Below, in pieces: positions 17,442 to 25,436 of a DNA stretch of 58,269 nt (position 1 is the stretch's first letter; every line of letters begins with the position of its first letter). The DNA is taken from positions 1-58,269 of the forward strand of contig CAAEVV010000031.1 of assembly GCA_900759565.1 (NCBI GenBank), in the 5' to 3' direction. The DNA is from an uncultured Collinsella sp. GTDB lineage: Bacteria; Actinomycetota; Coriobacteriia; Coriobacteriales; Coriobacteriaceae. Position numbers and translations under genes: made by a program. The notes under the pieces are model-generated. The model saw only the letters and a list, made by a program, of their open reading frames with translations. It was not told the origin of the DNA and searched no databases.

Positions 17442-18446
17442 ATGAAAATCAATCACGCGATTCTGCATATCCTGGACTTTGACTCTGCCGTCAACGTCAT
17501 GAGCCAGCGCGAGCTCGATATCGAGAGCCGTACCGTCCGCAACTTCGTGACCACACATCTGCGTCGCGCGCGCACTTCGGCCGATAACAAGCGTGCCACG
17601 TTTGCCGAGAACTCCGCATTCGGCGGCGAGCTCAAGAGCTATTTCTTTGGTGAGCGTGAGTTCGTGGACCTGTCGCAGCAGATTGCGGAGTTCATCTCTT
17701 CCGAACTCACCAAGGCCGAGAAAGCTGAGTCCACCGACGTGCTCGTGGCTGATTTTGACGACGATGAGGATGCCCGCTGGTTTGCCGTGATGCTGCTGGG
17801 CTCCAAGCAGGCCTTTATGCACGAAGTGGGCCGCGAGGAAGGGGAGGTGCGCAACGACATCGCGCGCCACTACGCCATTCTGCCGAACCCCTCGCAAAAG
17901 GTGCCGAGCTATGCCATCGTGCGCGCGAGCACCATGGAGATCGGCTATGTGGACAAGAAACGCAAGATCGCCGGCGAGGACCGTATGCTTATCCCCGATG
18001 GCCTGCTGCAGTGCGACACGGGCGTATCGGGCAAGGAGGTCATCGACACCGTGACGCGTGTGGTCGAGGAAGTCGCCGGGGAGCACGGTGCCAACACGGC
18101 CGTGGCGCTCGCAAAGGTTAAGGCCGCTGTGGCCGAGAAGGTCGAGGATGACGAGGAGCTGCCGCCTTGGGATATCGTCGACGAGGTCTTTGAGGACGAG
18201 CCGGTCATCAAGGAGAGCGTGCGCGCGGCACTGACCGAGGAGAAGGTGCCTGAGCGTGTGCCCGTGGAGCGCAAGCAGGTCGAGCGCGCGGCCGTGCGCA
18301 ATCACAAGATCCGTACCGACACGGGTATCGAGATCAGCTTCCCGGCCGAGATGGGTTCGAACTCCGAGTACATTGAGTTCGTCAACGAGCCCAACGGCCT
18401 CATTTCCATCGAGCTCAAAAACATCGGGTCAATTGAGAATCGATAA
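17442..18446 (+). CDS. Nucleoid-associated protein, NdpA/YejK family
   Basis: The product of 334 residues matches the 37-kDa nucleoid-associated family (PF04245). MKINHAILHILD opens the protein, and the C-terminal HKIRTDTGIEISFP...SEYIEF is characteristic. It contains a helical acidic linker near residues 215-270. The family binds the nucleoid; its precise role is unclear. An alternative ATG lies three codons upstream at 17433. Neither has a strong ribosome site, and I chose the inner one because the homologous N-terminus begins there. Confidence 0.82.
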   Translation: MKINHAILHILDFDSAVNVMSQRELDIESRTVRNFVTTHLRRARTSADNKRATFAENSAFGGELKSYFFGEREFVDLSQQIAEFISSELTKAEKAESTDVLVADFDDDEDARWFAVMLLGSKQAFMHEVGREEGEVRNDIARHYAILPNPSQKVPSYAIVRASTMEIGYVDKKRKIAGEDRMLIPDGLLQCDTGVSGKEVIDTVTRVVEEVAGEHGANTAVALAKVKAAVAEKVEDDEELPPWDIVDEVFEDEPVIKESVRAALTEEKVPERVPVERKQVERAAVRNHKIRTDTGIEISFPAEMGSNSEYIEFVNEPNGLISIELKNIGSIENR

Positions 18447-18471
18447 ACTGAGCTTGGACGCTGCAAAAAAT

Positions 18472-18508
18472 AAAGGCCGAAGCCTCGGATGAGGGCTTCG
18501 GCCTTTTT
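18472..18508. terminator. Bidirectional terminator
   Basis: AAAGGCCGAAGCCTC and its complement with a GGAT loop, followed by T's. It lies between the convergent nucleoid-protein gene and dapH. Confidence 0.88.
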
Positions 18509-18550
18509 GTTTGGGGATGAATTATCCCGCAGGTTGAGCATACGTCAGCG

Positions 18551-18578
18551 AAAACGCGGTTTGTCAAAACCGCGTAAC
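18551..18578 (-). terminator. Hairpin directly after dapH
   Basis: On the minus strand GTTACGCGGTTTTGAC is followed by AAACCGCGTTTT, starting two bases after the dapH stop. It is a near-copy of the hairpin after ettA (8826-8852). Confidence 0.65.
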
Positions 18579-18580
18579 TA

Positions 18581-19300
18581 TTAAAGTTGACGTAAGCCCT
18601 CTTCCAGGCCGGTCTTGCTGTTGGTCTTCTCGTCGCGCATCTTGATGACGCGGGCGGGGACACCGGCCACGACGGCGCCGGCGGGGACATCCTCGACGCA
18701 CACGGCGCCGGCGGCAACTACAGCACCCTTGCCCACGTGCACGCCCTCCAGGACCACAGCATTGGCGCCGATCATGACATCGTCCTCGATGATGACGGGC
18801 GTGGCGCTTGCGGGCTCCACGACGCCCGCCAACACGGTGCCGGCGCCGATGTGGCAGTTCTTGCCCACGGTGGCGCGACCGCCCAGCACGGCGCCCATAT
18901 CGATCATGGAACCCTCGCCGATAACGGAGCCGATGTTGATGATGGCGCCCATCATGATGACGGCACGGTCGCCGATCTCGACGCGGTCGCGGATGATCGC
19001 GCCCGGCTCGATGCGGGCGTTGATGCCCTTAAGGTCGAGCATGGGCACGGCGGAGTTGCGGCAATCGTTCTCCACGTCGTAGTAATCGATGGAATCGGCG
19101 TTGGCGTCCAGGATGGCCTTAAGCTCATCCCAGTCGCCAAAGACGGTCTTGCCGCGACGGCCGCCGTAGACATGTGCGTCGCCCCAGGCAACCTTCATGC
19201 CGGGCTTCTCGCGCACGTACAGCTTGACAGGCGTCTTTTTGGGCGCGGTGGCGATGTAGTTGATAATCTCCTGTGCATCCATCTCGGCTGCGTTGCTCAT
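18581..19300 (-). CDS. dapH: Tetrahydrodipicolinate N-acetyltransferase
   Basis: The 239-residue protein is a left-handed beta-helix acyltransferase with many hexapeptide repeats (residues about 95-215, for example MIDMGAVLGGRATVG). The N-terminal 90 residues match the DapH/YkuQ family. It acetylates L-2,3,4,5-tetrahydrodipicolinate with acetyl-CoA, committing the pathway to the N-acetyl branch of diaminopimelate synthesis. It is third in the lysA-dapA, dapB, dapH operon. AAAGGAGAG precedes the ATG. Confidence 0.92.
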   Translation of the reverse strand: MSNAAEMDAQEIINYIATAPKKTPVKLYVREKPGMKVAWGDAHVYGGRRGKTVFGDWDELKAILDANADSIDYYDVENDCRNSAVPMLDLKGINARIEPGAIIRDRVEIGDRAVIMMGAIINIGSVIGEGSMIDMGAVLGGRATVGKNCHIGAGTVLAGVVEPASATPVIIEDDVMIGANAVVLEGVHVGKGAVVAAGAVCVEDVPAGAVVAGVPARVIKMRDEKTNSKTGLEEGLRQL

Positions 19301-19339
19301 TTGCTATCTCTCCTTTGGGCGGATTCGGTTGATACCTGG

Positions 19340-20080
19340 TTAGGCAAACATGACCTGGTTGAACGTATAGAAGCCGGGTTCGCGGGCGACGAGCTTCTGG
19401 GCGGCGGCCAGGGCGCCGTTGACGAAGATCTGGCGGCTCGTGGCACGGTGCGTGAGCGTGATCTCCTCGTCTTGGCCAAAGAAGCTCACCTCGTGCACGC
19501 CGGCGACGGTGCCGCCGCGCAGCGAGTGCATACCGATTTCCTTGGGGTCGCGCGCGCCGCACATGCCCTCGCGTCCGTAGACGGGGTGGTAGCCTGCCTC
19601 GGGTTCGGCCTCGACTACGGCGTCGAGCAACAGCTTGGCGGTGCCGCTGGGGGCGTCGACCTTTTGGTTGTGGTGAGTCTCGACAATCTCGCAGTCAAAG
19701 CCGGGCAGCTCACGCGTGGCCTGGGCCACTAGATGACGCAGGGCTGCGATGCCGATGGAGTAATTGCCCGAGTGCATAACGCGGGTGTTCTGGCCCAGCT
19801 CACGCAGGCGGTCCATCTGCTCGGGCGTATAGCCCGTGGTGCCCGAGACCAACGCGGCGCCCGTGCGCTCGACATAGGCGACGACGGCATCGAAGGTCAC
19901 GACGTTCGAGAAGTCGATGATAACGTCGGCCGCCGGGGCGCTCTCGAGCTCGGACAGATCAAAACCGATCTGGGCGACGATATCAAAAACGGGCTGCCCG
20001 CCGGCGTCGACAACGCCCTCGGCGGTGGTGCGGATGAGCGAGCCCATGCGGCCCGTTCCCATAATGACGGTCTTAATCAA
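19340..20080 (-). CDS. dapB: 4-hydroxy-tetrahydrodipicolinate reductase
   Basis: The 246-residue enzyme has the N-terminal dinucleotide motif GTGRMG and the diagnostic ETHHNQKVDAPSGTA, whose His and Lys are catalytic. It reduces the DapA product with NAD(P)H. It starts with TTG, overlaps the end of the lysA-dapA frame by 8 bases, and has AAGGGAG upstream, so it is translationally coupled. Length is slightly short of the E. coli enzyme but normal for actinobacteria. Confidence 0.93.
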   Translation of the reverse strand: MIKTVIMGTGRMGSLIRTTAEGVVDAGGQPVFDIVAQIGFDLSELESAPAADVIIDFSNVVTFDAVVAYVERTGAALVSGTTGYTPEQMDRLRELGQNTRVMHSGNYSIGIAALRHLVAQATRELPGFDCEIVETHHNQKVDAPSGTAKLLLDAVVEAEPEAGYHPVYGREGMCGARDPKEIGMHSLRGGTVAGVHEVSFFGQDEEITLTHRATSRQIFVNGALAAAQKLVAREPGFYTFNQVMFA

Positions 20081-20963
20081 GCAGACCAGCTCCCTTCAGA
20101 GCATCGGTAAGTGCGGCTCGCGTGTCATCTGCCATGGGGCACAGCGGCATACGGTAGTTTGCCTCAATCATGCCCATCTGGGCGAGCGCTTCCTTGACGG
20201 GGATGGGGTTGACCTCGCTAAAGAGGGCATTGATGAGCGGCTGGCCGGCAATCTGGATATCGCGGGCGCGTGCCACGTCACCGTCCAGATAGGCGCGGCA
20301 CATGTCGTGCACGAGCTGCGGCTGAACGTCTGCCCACACGCTGATGGCGCCCGAGGCGCCCAGGCTCATGAGCGGTACGGTAAGCGCGTCCTCGCCCGAG
20401 TACATGCGGAAGTCGTCTGACAGCAGGTGGGCGATCTTGGCCGCGTAGGCGACGTTGCCCGAGGCCTCCTTAATACCCATGATGTTGGGGTGCGCGGCCA
20501 GGCGTTCTACGTTGCGCTCGCTGATGCCGCAGCCACAGCGGCCGGGGATGTTGTACAGGATGCAGGGGATGTCCACGGCATCGGCGACGGTCTTAAAGTG
20601 CTGATAGATACCCTCTTCGTTGGACTTGTTGTAGTAGGGGGTAATGAGCAGCAGGCCGTCGGCTCCCAAGCCCTGGTAAGTAAGCGACTTGGTGAGCATG
20701 GTCTGCGTGGAGTTGGAGCCCGAGCCGGCAATGACGGGGACGCGTCCTGCAACATTCTTGACCACGGCGGCGACGACGGAGTTATCCTCGTCGTCGGTCA
20801 TCGTGGCGCTCTCGCCGGTGGTGCCCAGGGTGAGGATGGCGTCGGTGCCGTTTTGCAGGTGGAAATCGATAAGGCGCTCGAGTGCGTCAAAGTCGACACT
20901 GCCATCCTTTTTAAACGGCGTGACGAGGGCGACGATTGAGCCCTCGAGATTGCGGATGTCCAT
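20073..20963 (-). other. dapA: Internal start: possible free DapA
   Basis: AAGGAG (minus strand, 20975-20970) lies 6 bases before the in-frame ATG at 20963, which opens MDIRNLEGSIVALVTPF, the normal DapA N-terminus. Translation from here gives a 296-residue protein of ordinary DapA length. It could be a relic of separate genes or an active second product. Confidence 0.7.
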
Positions 20964-22382
20964 GTTCTTCTCCTTCGCGTCCGCGATCTGGATGCGTTTG
21001 TTCCATTGGGCGGCGACTGTCAGGCGCTCGTCTTGGGCGCGACGGCGGGCACTTTCGGCGCGCGACTTGGCCAGCAGCTCTCGGCCGCTCGGCAGCACGT
21101 CGAGCGTGGCAAAGTAATCGCCCGGGCGCTCGGCGCGGCGGATGAGGTCGGCCGAGCCATCGGGGCGCAACAGGACCTCGGCGGAGCGCAGGCGTCCATT
21201 GTAGTTGTAGCCCATGGAGTAGCCATGCGCGCCGGTATCGTGGATCACAAGCAGGTCGCCCATGTCGATATGCGGCAGCTCGCGGTCGATGGCGAACTTG
21301 TCGTTGTTCTCGCACAGATTGCCCGTGATGTCGTAGGTGTCCGTGACGGGCGCTGTGGTCTTGTCGTCGCCACCCGGCTGGCCCATCACCGTAATGTGGT
21401 GGTAAGCGCCATACATGGCAGGACGAATCAGATCGACGGCGCTTGCGTCCACGCCGATATAGTCCTTGTAGATCTGCTTCTCGTGGATGGCCTTGGTGAC
21501 CAGGCATCCGTAGGGGCCCATCATAAAGCGACCCATCTCGGTGCAGATCGCCACATCGCCCATGCCGGCAGGAACCAGGATCTCGTCGTATGCCGCGTGT
21601 ACTCCCTCGCCGATGACGCGAATGTCGTTGGCCTGCTGCTCGGGCAGGTAGGGGATGCCGACGCCGCCGGACAGATTGATGAAGGCGACGTGTGCGCCGG
21701 TCTCGCGCTCCAGGCGTACGGCAAGCTCAAAGAGGATGCGCGCGAGCTTGGGGTAGTAGTCGTTGGTGACAGTGTTGCTGGCAAGGAATGCGTGGATGCC
21801 AAAGTCCTCGGCGCCCTTGGCCTTGAGCATGCGGAAGGCCTCGAAGAGCTGCTCGGTGGTCATGCCATATTTGGAGTCGCCCGGGTTGTCCATGATGCCG
21901 TTGGAGAGCTGGAACAGGCCGCCTGGATTAAAGCGGCAGCTGACCGTCTTGGGGATGGGCCCCGCAACACGCTCAAAGAACTCAATGTGGCTGATGTCGT
22001 CAAAGTTGACGATGGCACCCAGCTTGTCGGCGAGCTCAAAGTCGGCAGCCGGCGTGTCGTTGGACGAGAACATGATGTCGTGTCCCGTGATACCCAGCGA
22101 TCGGGCGATCATGAGCTCGGTATAGCTCGAGCAATCGCAGCCGCAGCCGTATTCGTTGAGGATGGAGATGAGCGCCGGGTTGGGGTTGGCCTTGACGGCA
22201 AAGTATTCCTTAAAGCCCGGGTTCCATGCAAAGGCGTCTCGCACTTCTTGCATGTTGCGGCGGATGCCCGCCTCGTCGTATAGATGAAACGGCGTGGGGA
22301 ACTGCTCGACGATATGCTCGAGTGTCTCCTTGTCCACAAACGGCTGCTTGGCCGCATATGCCTCGTTGGGGGTCAATGCCAT
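20073..22382 (-). CDS. lysA-dapA: LysA-DapA fusion: DAP decarboxylase and dihydrodipicolinate synthase
   Basis: One uninterrupted 769-codon frame encodes two complete enzymes. Residues 1 to about 430 are a fold-type III PLP decarboxylase: Lys64 in EYFAVKANPNP, CTEMGRFMMGPYG, and the C-terminal CENND plus GAHGYSMGYNYNG. A charged, probably helical linker covers about 430-473. Residues 474-769 are DapA, with TTG at 521-523, Tyr610 and Schiff-base Lys638 (GIKEASGN). LysA makes lysine and DapA starts the branch. A canonical ribosome site precedes Met474, so free DapA may also be made. A lysine riboswitch lies upstream. Confidence 0.88.
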   Translation of the reverse strand: MALTPNEAYAAKQPFVDKETLEHIVEQFPTPFHLYDEAGIRRNMQEVRDAFAWNPGFKEYFAVKANPNPALISILNEYGCGCDCSSYTELMIARSLGITGHDIMFSSNDTPAADFELADKLGAIVNFDDISHIEFFERVAGPIPKTVSCRFNPGGLFQLSNGIMDNPGDSKYGMTTEQLFEAFRMLKAKGAEDFGIHAFLASNTVTNDYYPKLARILFELAVRLERETGAHVAFINLSGGVGIPYLPEQQANDIRVIGEGVHAAYDEILVPAGMGDVAICTEMGRFMMGPYGCLVTKAIHEKQIYKDYIGVDASAVDLIRPAMYGAYHHITVMGQPGGDDKTTAPVTDTYDITGNLCENNDKFAIDRELPHIDMGDLLVIHDTGAHGYSMGYNYNGRLRSAEVLLRPDGSADLIRRAERPGDYFATLDVLPSGRELLAKSRAESARRRAQDERLTVAAQWNKRIQIADAKEKNMDIRNLEGSIVALVTPFKKDGSVDFDALERLIDFHLQNGTDAILTLGTTGESATMTDDEDNSVVAAVVKNVAGRVPVIAGSGSNSTQTMLTKSLTYQGLGADGLLLITPYYNKSNEEGIYQHFKTVADAVDIPCILYNIPGRCGCGISERNVERLAAHPNIMGIKEASGNVAYAAKIAHLLSDDFRMYSGEDALTVPLMSLGASGAISVWADVQPQLVHDMCRAYLDGDVARARDIQIAGQPLINALFSEVNPIPVKEALAQMGMIEANYRMPLCPMADDTRAALTDALKGAGLLD

Positions 22383-22453
22383 GTCCCGTAAACCTCGCTA
22401 TCCAGACGGCGCCATCTGCGCATCGAATCCGCATAGCGTGGACCCAATGTCCG

Positions 22454-22610
22454 GATAGCGCTCCCGCATTGCTGCAGACAGTCCTGTGGGTGTTTCCCAC
22501 AGGCCCACCAGGTTGTTCGTGCCCGAAAAACCCAGTTCGGCGGGTTTCGCCTCCCCACGGGGTCAAAGCCTGCTGGCTCGCCCGCGGTTCTTCGTGCCCG
22601 CGCCTCTATC
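22454..22610 (-). ncRNA. Lysine riboswitch (L box) aptamer
   Basis: On the minus strand GATAGAGGCGC opens and GGGAGCGCTATC closes the P1 helix. Between them, in order, are conserved blocks GGGGAGGCG, GCCGAACTGGG, CTGGTGGGCCTGTGG and CTGTC. Size (157 bases) and position 71 bases before the lysA start support the call. No T-run terminator follows. CGCTAT occurs twice (22460-22455, 22438-22433) and can pair with ATAGCGAGG (22401-22393) over the likely ribosome site, so control of translation is the likely mode. Confidence 0.85.
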
Positions 22611-22761
22611 AAGTGGTAAAGACCCTATCACGTTGCACTTTACCAAACAAGAGTATTTGTATATAACGTTTAAAAAATGCAGCAATATGCTGGAAACATG
22701 TGTGCCACAATCCTGTATCACAATATTGTGTGAATGGATATGCCCCATGAAAGGATCCTTT
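22611..22761. promoter_or_regulatory. Divergent promoter region, lysA-dapA and M20 gene
   Basis: An A/T-rich region holding several palindromes: GGTAAAG...CTTTACC (22615-22644), CAGCAATATGCTG (22679-22691) and TCACAATATTGTGTGA (22718-22733). On the minus strand TTGCTG and TATACA with a 16-base spacer are a candidate promoter for the lysine operon. The palindromes near the M20 gene look like repressor operators; the regulator is unknown. Confidence 0.45.
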
Positions 22762-23949
22762 ATGACCGAGCTCCAAGAACTTCGTCGCTATCGTCGCGAC
22801 CTGCATCGCATTCCGGAGCTCGATTTCGATCTTCCTCAAACCATAGCCTATATCGAGGGCGTGCTCGCTTCGCTTGCCTGTGAAGTGACCCATCCCTGCC
22901 CCAGCTGTGTTTGTGCTTTCTTCGACGCTGGCACGGGCGCCGCGCATGCCACGGCGATTCGCGCCGATATGGACGCACTGCCCATCGCGGAGGCGACGGG
23001 TGCGGCCTTTTTCTCGAAGCATCCCGGAAAGATGCACGCTTGCGGACACGATGGACACATGGCCATGGCCCTTGCGGCGGCAACCTTTGTCGATCGCACG
23101 ATTCGTGAGCAGCCAGGTGCCATCAAGCGCAACGTGCTCTTTGTGTTCCAGCCTGCCGAGGAGACGACTGGTGGCGCCAAGACAGTTTGCGAGAGCGGTG
23201 TGTTCGAGCGCTACGGGGTCGACCGCATTTTTGGCTTTCACGTGTGGCCCGATCTGCCTGCCGGCACGTTGGCGAGTTGTTCCGGTCCGCTGCTGGCGCG
23301 TTCGAGTGAGACACACATTCATATTCACGGGACGAGCATCCATATCGCTAAGACCTATGGCGTTCCGGTCGAGGAGTCGCACGATGCGGCGCTGGCGGCT
23401 GCCAAGTTCTTGGTTGCCGAGCGCGAACTGATGGACGAGCTGGGCACCGACGAGCCCTGTATCGGTAAGTTTGGTCTGCTGCAGGCCGGTACGGTTTGCA
23501 ACGCGGTGGCGGGGGAGGCCCATGTGGCCGGAAGTCTGCGTGTGTTTACGGACGACATGTTCGACCGGGCGCGCGAAGGCGTGCGCCGCGTGCTGGACGA
23601 TGCCTGTGCCGCAACGGGCTGCACGTATGATCTCGACTTTGCCGAGGGCTATCCGCCGGTCGACAACGACCCCGAGTTGTTTGCCAGCGTCGCGCCTGCC
23701 TTGCCCGGGCTGCAGCTTGTGGAGGAACCGCTGCTGATCGCCGAGGATTTCGCGTTCTATCAACGCCATCTGCCGGGCGTGTTTTTCCTGCTGGGCACGG
23801 GTATGCCAGAGGACCAAGACAACCCGAGTGATTCGGATGGCTGCCCCGCCTATGCCACAAGTGCTCTGCATACCGATAGCATGCTCTTTGACGAGGAAAT
23901 CCTACTCAAAGGCCTCGATGTCTATAAACGATTGCTTGTGATGGAGTGA
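22762..23949 (+). CDS. M20 amidohydrolase, possible N-acetyl-DAP deacetylase
   Basis: The 395-residue peptidase-family M20D enzyme has the metal motif HACGHDGHMAMAL, the catalytic glutamates in QPAEET, and a lid domain in its middle third. This subfamily includes hippurate hydrolases and N-acetyl-diaminopimelate deacetylase (YkuR, beside ykuQ/dapH in Bacillus). Its position divergent from a dapH operon supports the deacetylase role; this is inference. I chose the ATG with AAAGGA 6 bases upstream over one five codons earlier. Confidence 0.82.
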   Translation: MTELQELRRYRRDLHRIPELDFDLPQTIAYIEGVLASLACEVTHPCPSCVCAFFDAGTGAAHATAIRADMDALPIAEATGAAFFSKHPGKMHACGHDGHMAMALAAATFVDRTIREQPGAIKRNVLFVFQPAEETTGGAKTVCESGVFERYGVDRIFGFHVWPDLPAGTLASCSGPLLARSSETHIHIHGTSIHIAKTYGVPVEESHDAALAAAKFLVAERELMDELGTDEPCIGKFGLLQAGTVCNAVAGEAHVAGSLRVFTDDMFDRAREGVRRVLDDACAATGCTYDLDFAEGYPPVDNDPELFASVAPALPGLQLVEEPLLIAEDFAFYQRHLPGVFFLLGTGMPEDQDNPSDSDGCPAYATSALHTDSMLFDEEILLKGLDVYKRLLVME

Positions 23950-23951
23950 CG

Positions 23952-24275
23952 ATGGAACGACGCCGACAGTCTGCCGTATATAGTCCGGGTGGATGCGGGT
24001 GCGGTTTGCTGCTGCTTCCGGTTATTGCTGTGAGCATTGGCGTGATGTTTGCGCTTGCCGGGCTTGCCGCGGCGGCGCTCGTGCTGTTTATCACTGCCAT
24101 CGGCGTGACGATTTGGCTCTGCCGCAATCGCGAGCAACGCCGTGCCGACGGTAAAACCAATGTCGGCTGGGTCGTCTTTCTGATCATTGCGTACCTGCTG
24201 AGTGCCAGCTACCTTGTTTTCTTTGTCCTGTTGATGATCAGTGCCTTTACCGGGGAATCCGTCACGGTGGGTTGA
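23952..24275 (+). CDS. Small integral membrane protein
   Basis: The family is not recognised. The 107-residue product has two to three hydrophobic segments (about 17-58 and 74-98) separated by a charged loop (RNREQRRADGKTN). It starts 2 bases after the stop of the M20 gene, with GGAG inside that gene's last codons, so it is translationally coupled to it. A GTG two codons earlier is possible. The coupling hints at a shared role, but nothing else supports one. Confidence 0.7.
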   Translation: MERRRQSAVYSPGGCGCGLLLLPVIAVSIGVMFALAGLAAAALVLFITAIGVTIWLCRNREQRRADGKTNVGWVVFLIIAYLLSASYLVFFVLLMISAFTGESVTVG

Positions 24276-24380
24276 TGCGCTGCCAGCAGACGGTCGCGCA
24301 AAGTGCGTTTGCTCGGCGTTTGGATAACTGCATTGGCCGTTTATCGCAACCTTAGCTCTCAGCTAATGAATTCAAGTTCA

Positions 24381-24434
24381 ATCCTTCCTACGATGTGCTG
24401 TGTGCCGGCACGGTAGCCGGATCGTAGGAAGGAT
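24381..24434 (+). promoter_or_regulatory. Hairpin enclosing a ribosome-binding site
   Basis: ATCCTTCCTACGAT (24381-24394) is a perfect complement of 24421-24434, which contains the AGGAAGGA ribosome site of the gene at 24440. The 26-base loop holds a further CCGGC...GCCGG pairing. If it folds in mRNA it would hide the ribosome site. Confidence 0.7.
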
Positions 24435-24439
24435 GAATA

Positions 24440-24883
24440 ATGGCAAAAGAGGGAAAGAAGCCGATCGGCAAGATTGTCCTAGGCATCATTGTGGTGCTGG
24501 TTATTGTCGGTGCCGTGGGCTCTATGGGCGGCAACTCAACCGATTCGTCTGCGAGCGATTCGGCAAAACCTGCCGAGACGACACAGCAGGCTGAGGAGCA
24601 AAAAGAACCGCAAGAACCGTATACCATTGCTGACGAGGCTGAAGACACTTCCAATCAGTTTACCTATAAGATCACGGGCACGCTGACCAATAACACGGAT
24701 AAGGAAAAGAGCTACATTCAGATTGAATATGTTCTGTATGATGCCGATGGCAACCAGGTTGGAACGGCTCTTGCAAACACCAATCATCTGAAGGCGGGCG
24801 GCTCCTGGAAGTTCGAGGCGCTGGGTACGGTGTCTCCCGACCAGGTTGCTAGCTGGGAGCGTTCGGACGTAAGCGGTTTCTAG
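24440..24883 (+). CDS. Membrane-anchored FxLYD-domain protein
   Basis: A 147-residue protein with a short basic N-terminus, one membrane segment at about 11-28, a Ser/Glu/Gln-rich linker (30-60) and an extracellular beta-sandwich-like domain. That domain has the pattern ITGTLTNNTDKEKSYIQIEYVLYDADGNQVG, typical of FxLYD domains. Such domains are common in Gram-positive surface proteins of unknown function. Translation may be limited by the hairpin over its ribosome site. Confidence 0.75.
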   Translation: MAKEGKKPIGKIVLGIIVVLVIVGAVGSMGGNSTDSSASDSAKPAETTQQAEEQKEPQEPYTIADEAEDTSNQFTYKITGTLTNNTDKEKSYIQIEYVLYDADGNQVGTALANTNHLKAGGSWKFEALGTVSPDQVASWERSDVSGF

Positions 24884-24915
24884 CATGTTGCATGCACTGG
24901 GGGAGGTGAAGTCGT

Positions 24916-25338
24916 ATGCCCGATAAAAAGCTGACTGACGAGTTACTCAATGAGCTTCTCGACGCGCCAAACATCGATGGCTATATCAAAGAACACGACT
25001 TTGCCACCCCGTCGCTTTCGGACTACCTGAAGCAGCTACTGCAGGAAAAGGGCTTGGAGCGCTCGCGCGTGGTCCGTATGGCCGATCTCAATGAGACCTT
25101 TGGCTATCAGATCTTTACCGGTGCGCGTCATCCGAGTCGCAATAAGGTGCTGCAGATTGCCTTTGCGATGGCGTTGACGCTCAAAGAGACTAACCGTGCG
25201 CTGACGGCTGCCGGGGTAAGCGTCCTTAACTGCAAGGACCGCCGCGATGCGATTATCATCTTTTGCATCGATCGCGGGTGCAGTCTCCAAAAGGTCAACG
25301 AGGAGCTGTATCGCTTTGGCGAGGAGACGGTGAGTTAG
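24916..25338 (+). CDS. Helix-turn-helix protein paired with a Ser/Thr kinase
   Basis: The 140-residue all-helical protein carries an XRE-like DNA-binding region around residues 35-100 (LSDYLKQLLQEKGLERSRVVRMADLN, then HPSRNKVLQIAFAM). Proteins of this type are often encoded next to Hanks-type kinases and may be their substrates. GGGAGGTG precedes the ATG. The kinase gene begins about 100 bases downstream on the same strand. A regulatory role is inferred. Confidence 0.75.
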   Translation: MPDKKLTDELLNELLDAPNIDGYIKEHDFATPSLSDYLKQLLQEKGLERSRVVRMADLNETFGYQIFTGARHPSRNKVLQIAFAMALTLKETNRALTAAGVSVLNCKDRRDAIIIFCIDRGCSLQKVNEELYRFGEETVS

Positions 25339-25436
25339 CGGCTGATATTTGAGCCGGCGGAACTGCCGAACAACGATGCAAACGAACGGGGCGCGGATGC
25401 CATGGGGTGTCTGCGCCCTGCGCTATGATGGAGACT

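Noticed and set aside
20900..21080. LysA-DapA join as a sequencing or assembly error
   Set aside because: Not fully excluded, but the frame runs through a linker of ordinary codon use, with no homopolymer of more than a few bases at the join. I keep the fusion as the best reading.
21006..22283. 425-codon plus-strand open frame inside lysA-dapA
   Set aside because: The minus-strand frame has both complete enzymes with all active-site motifs; the plus-strand product matches nothing I know.
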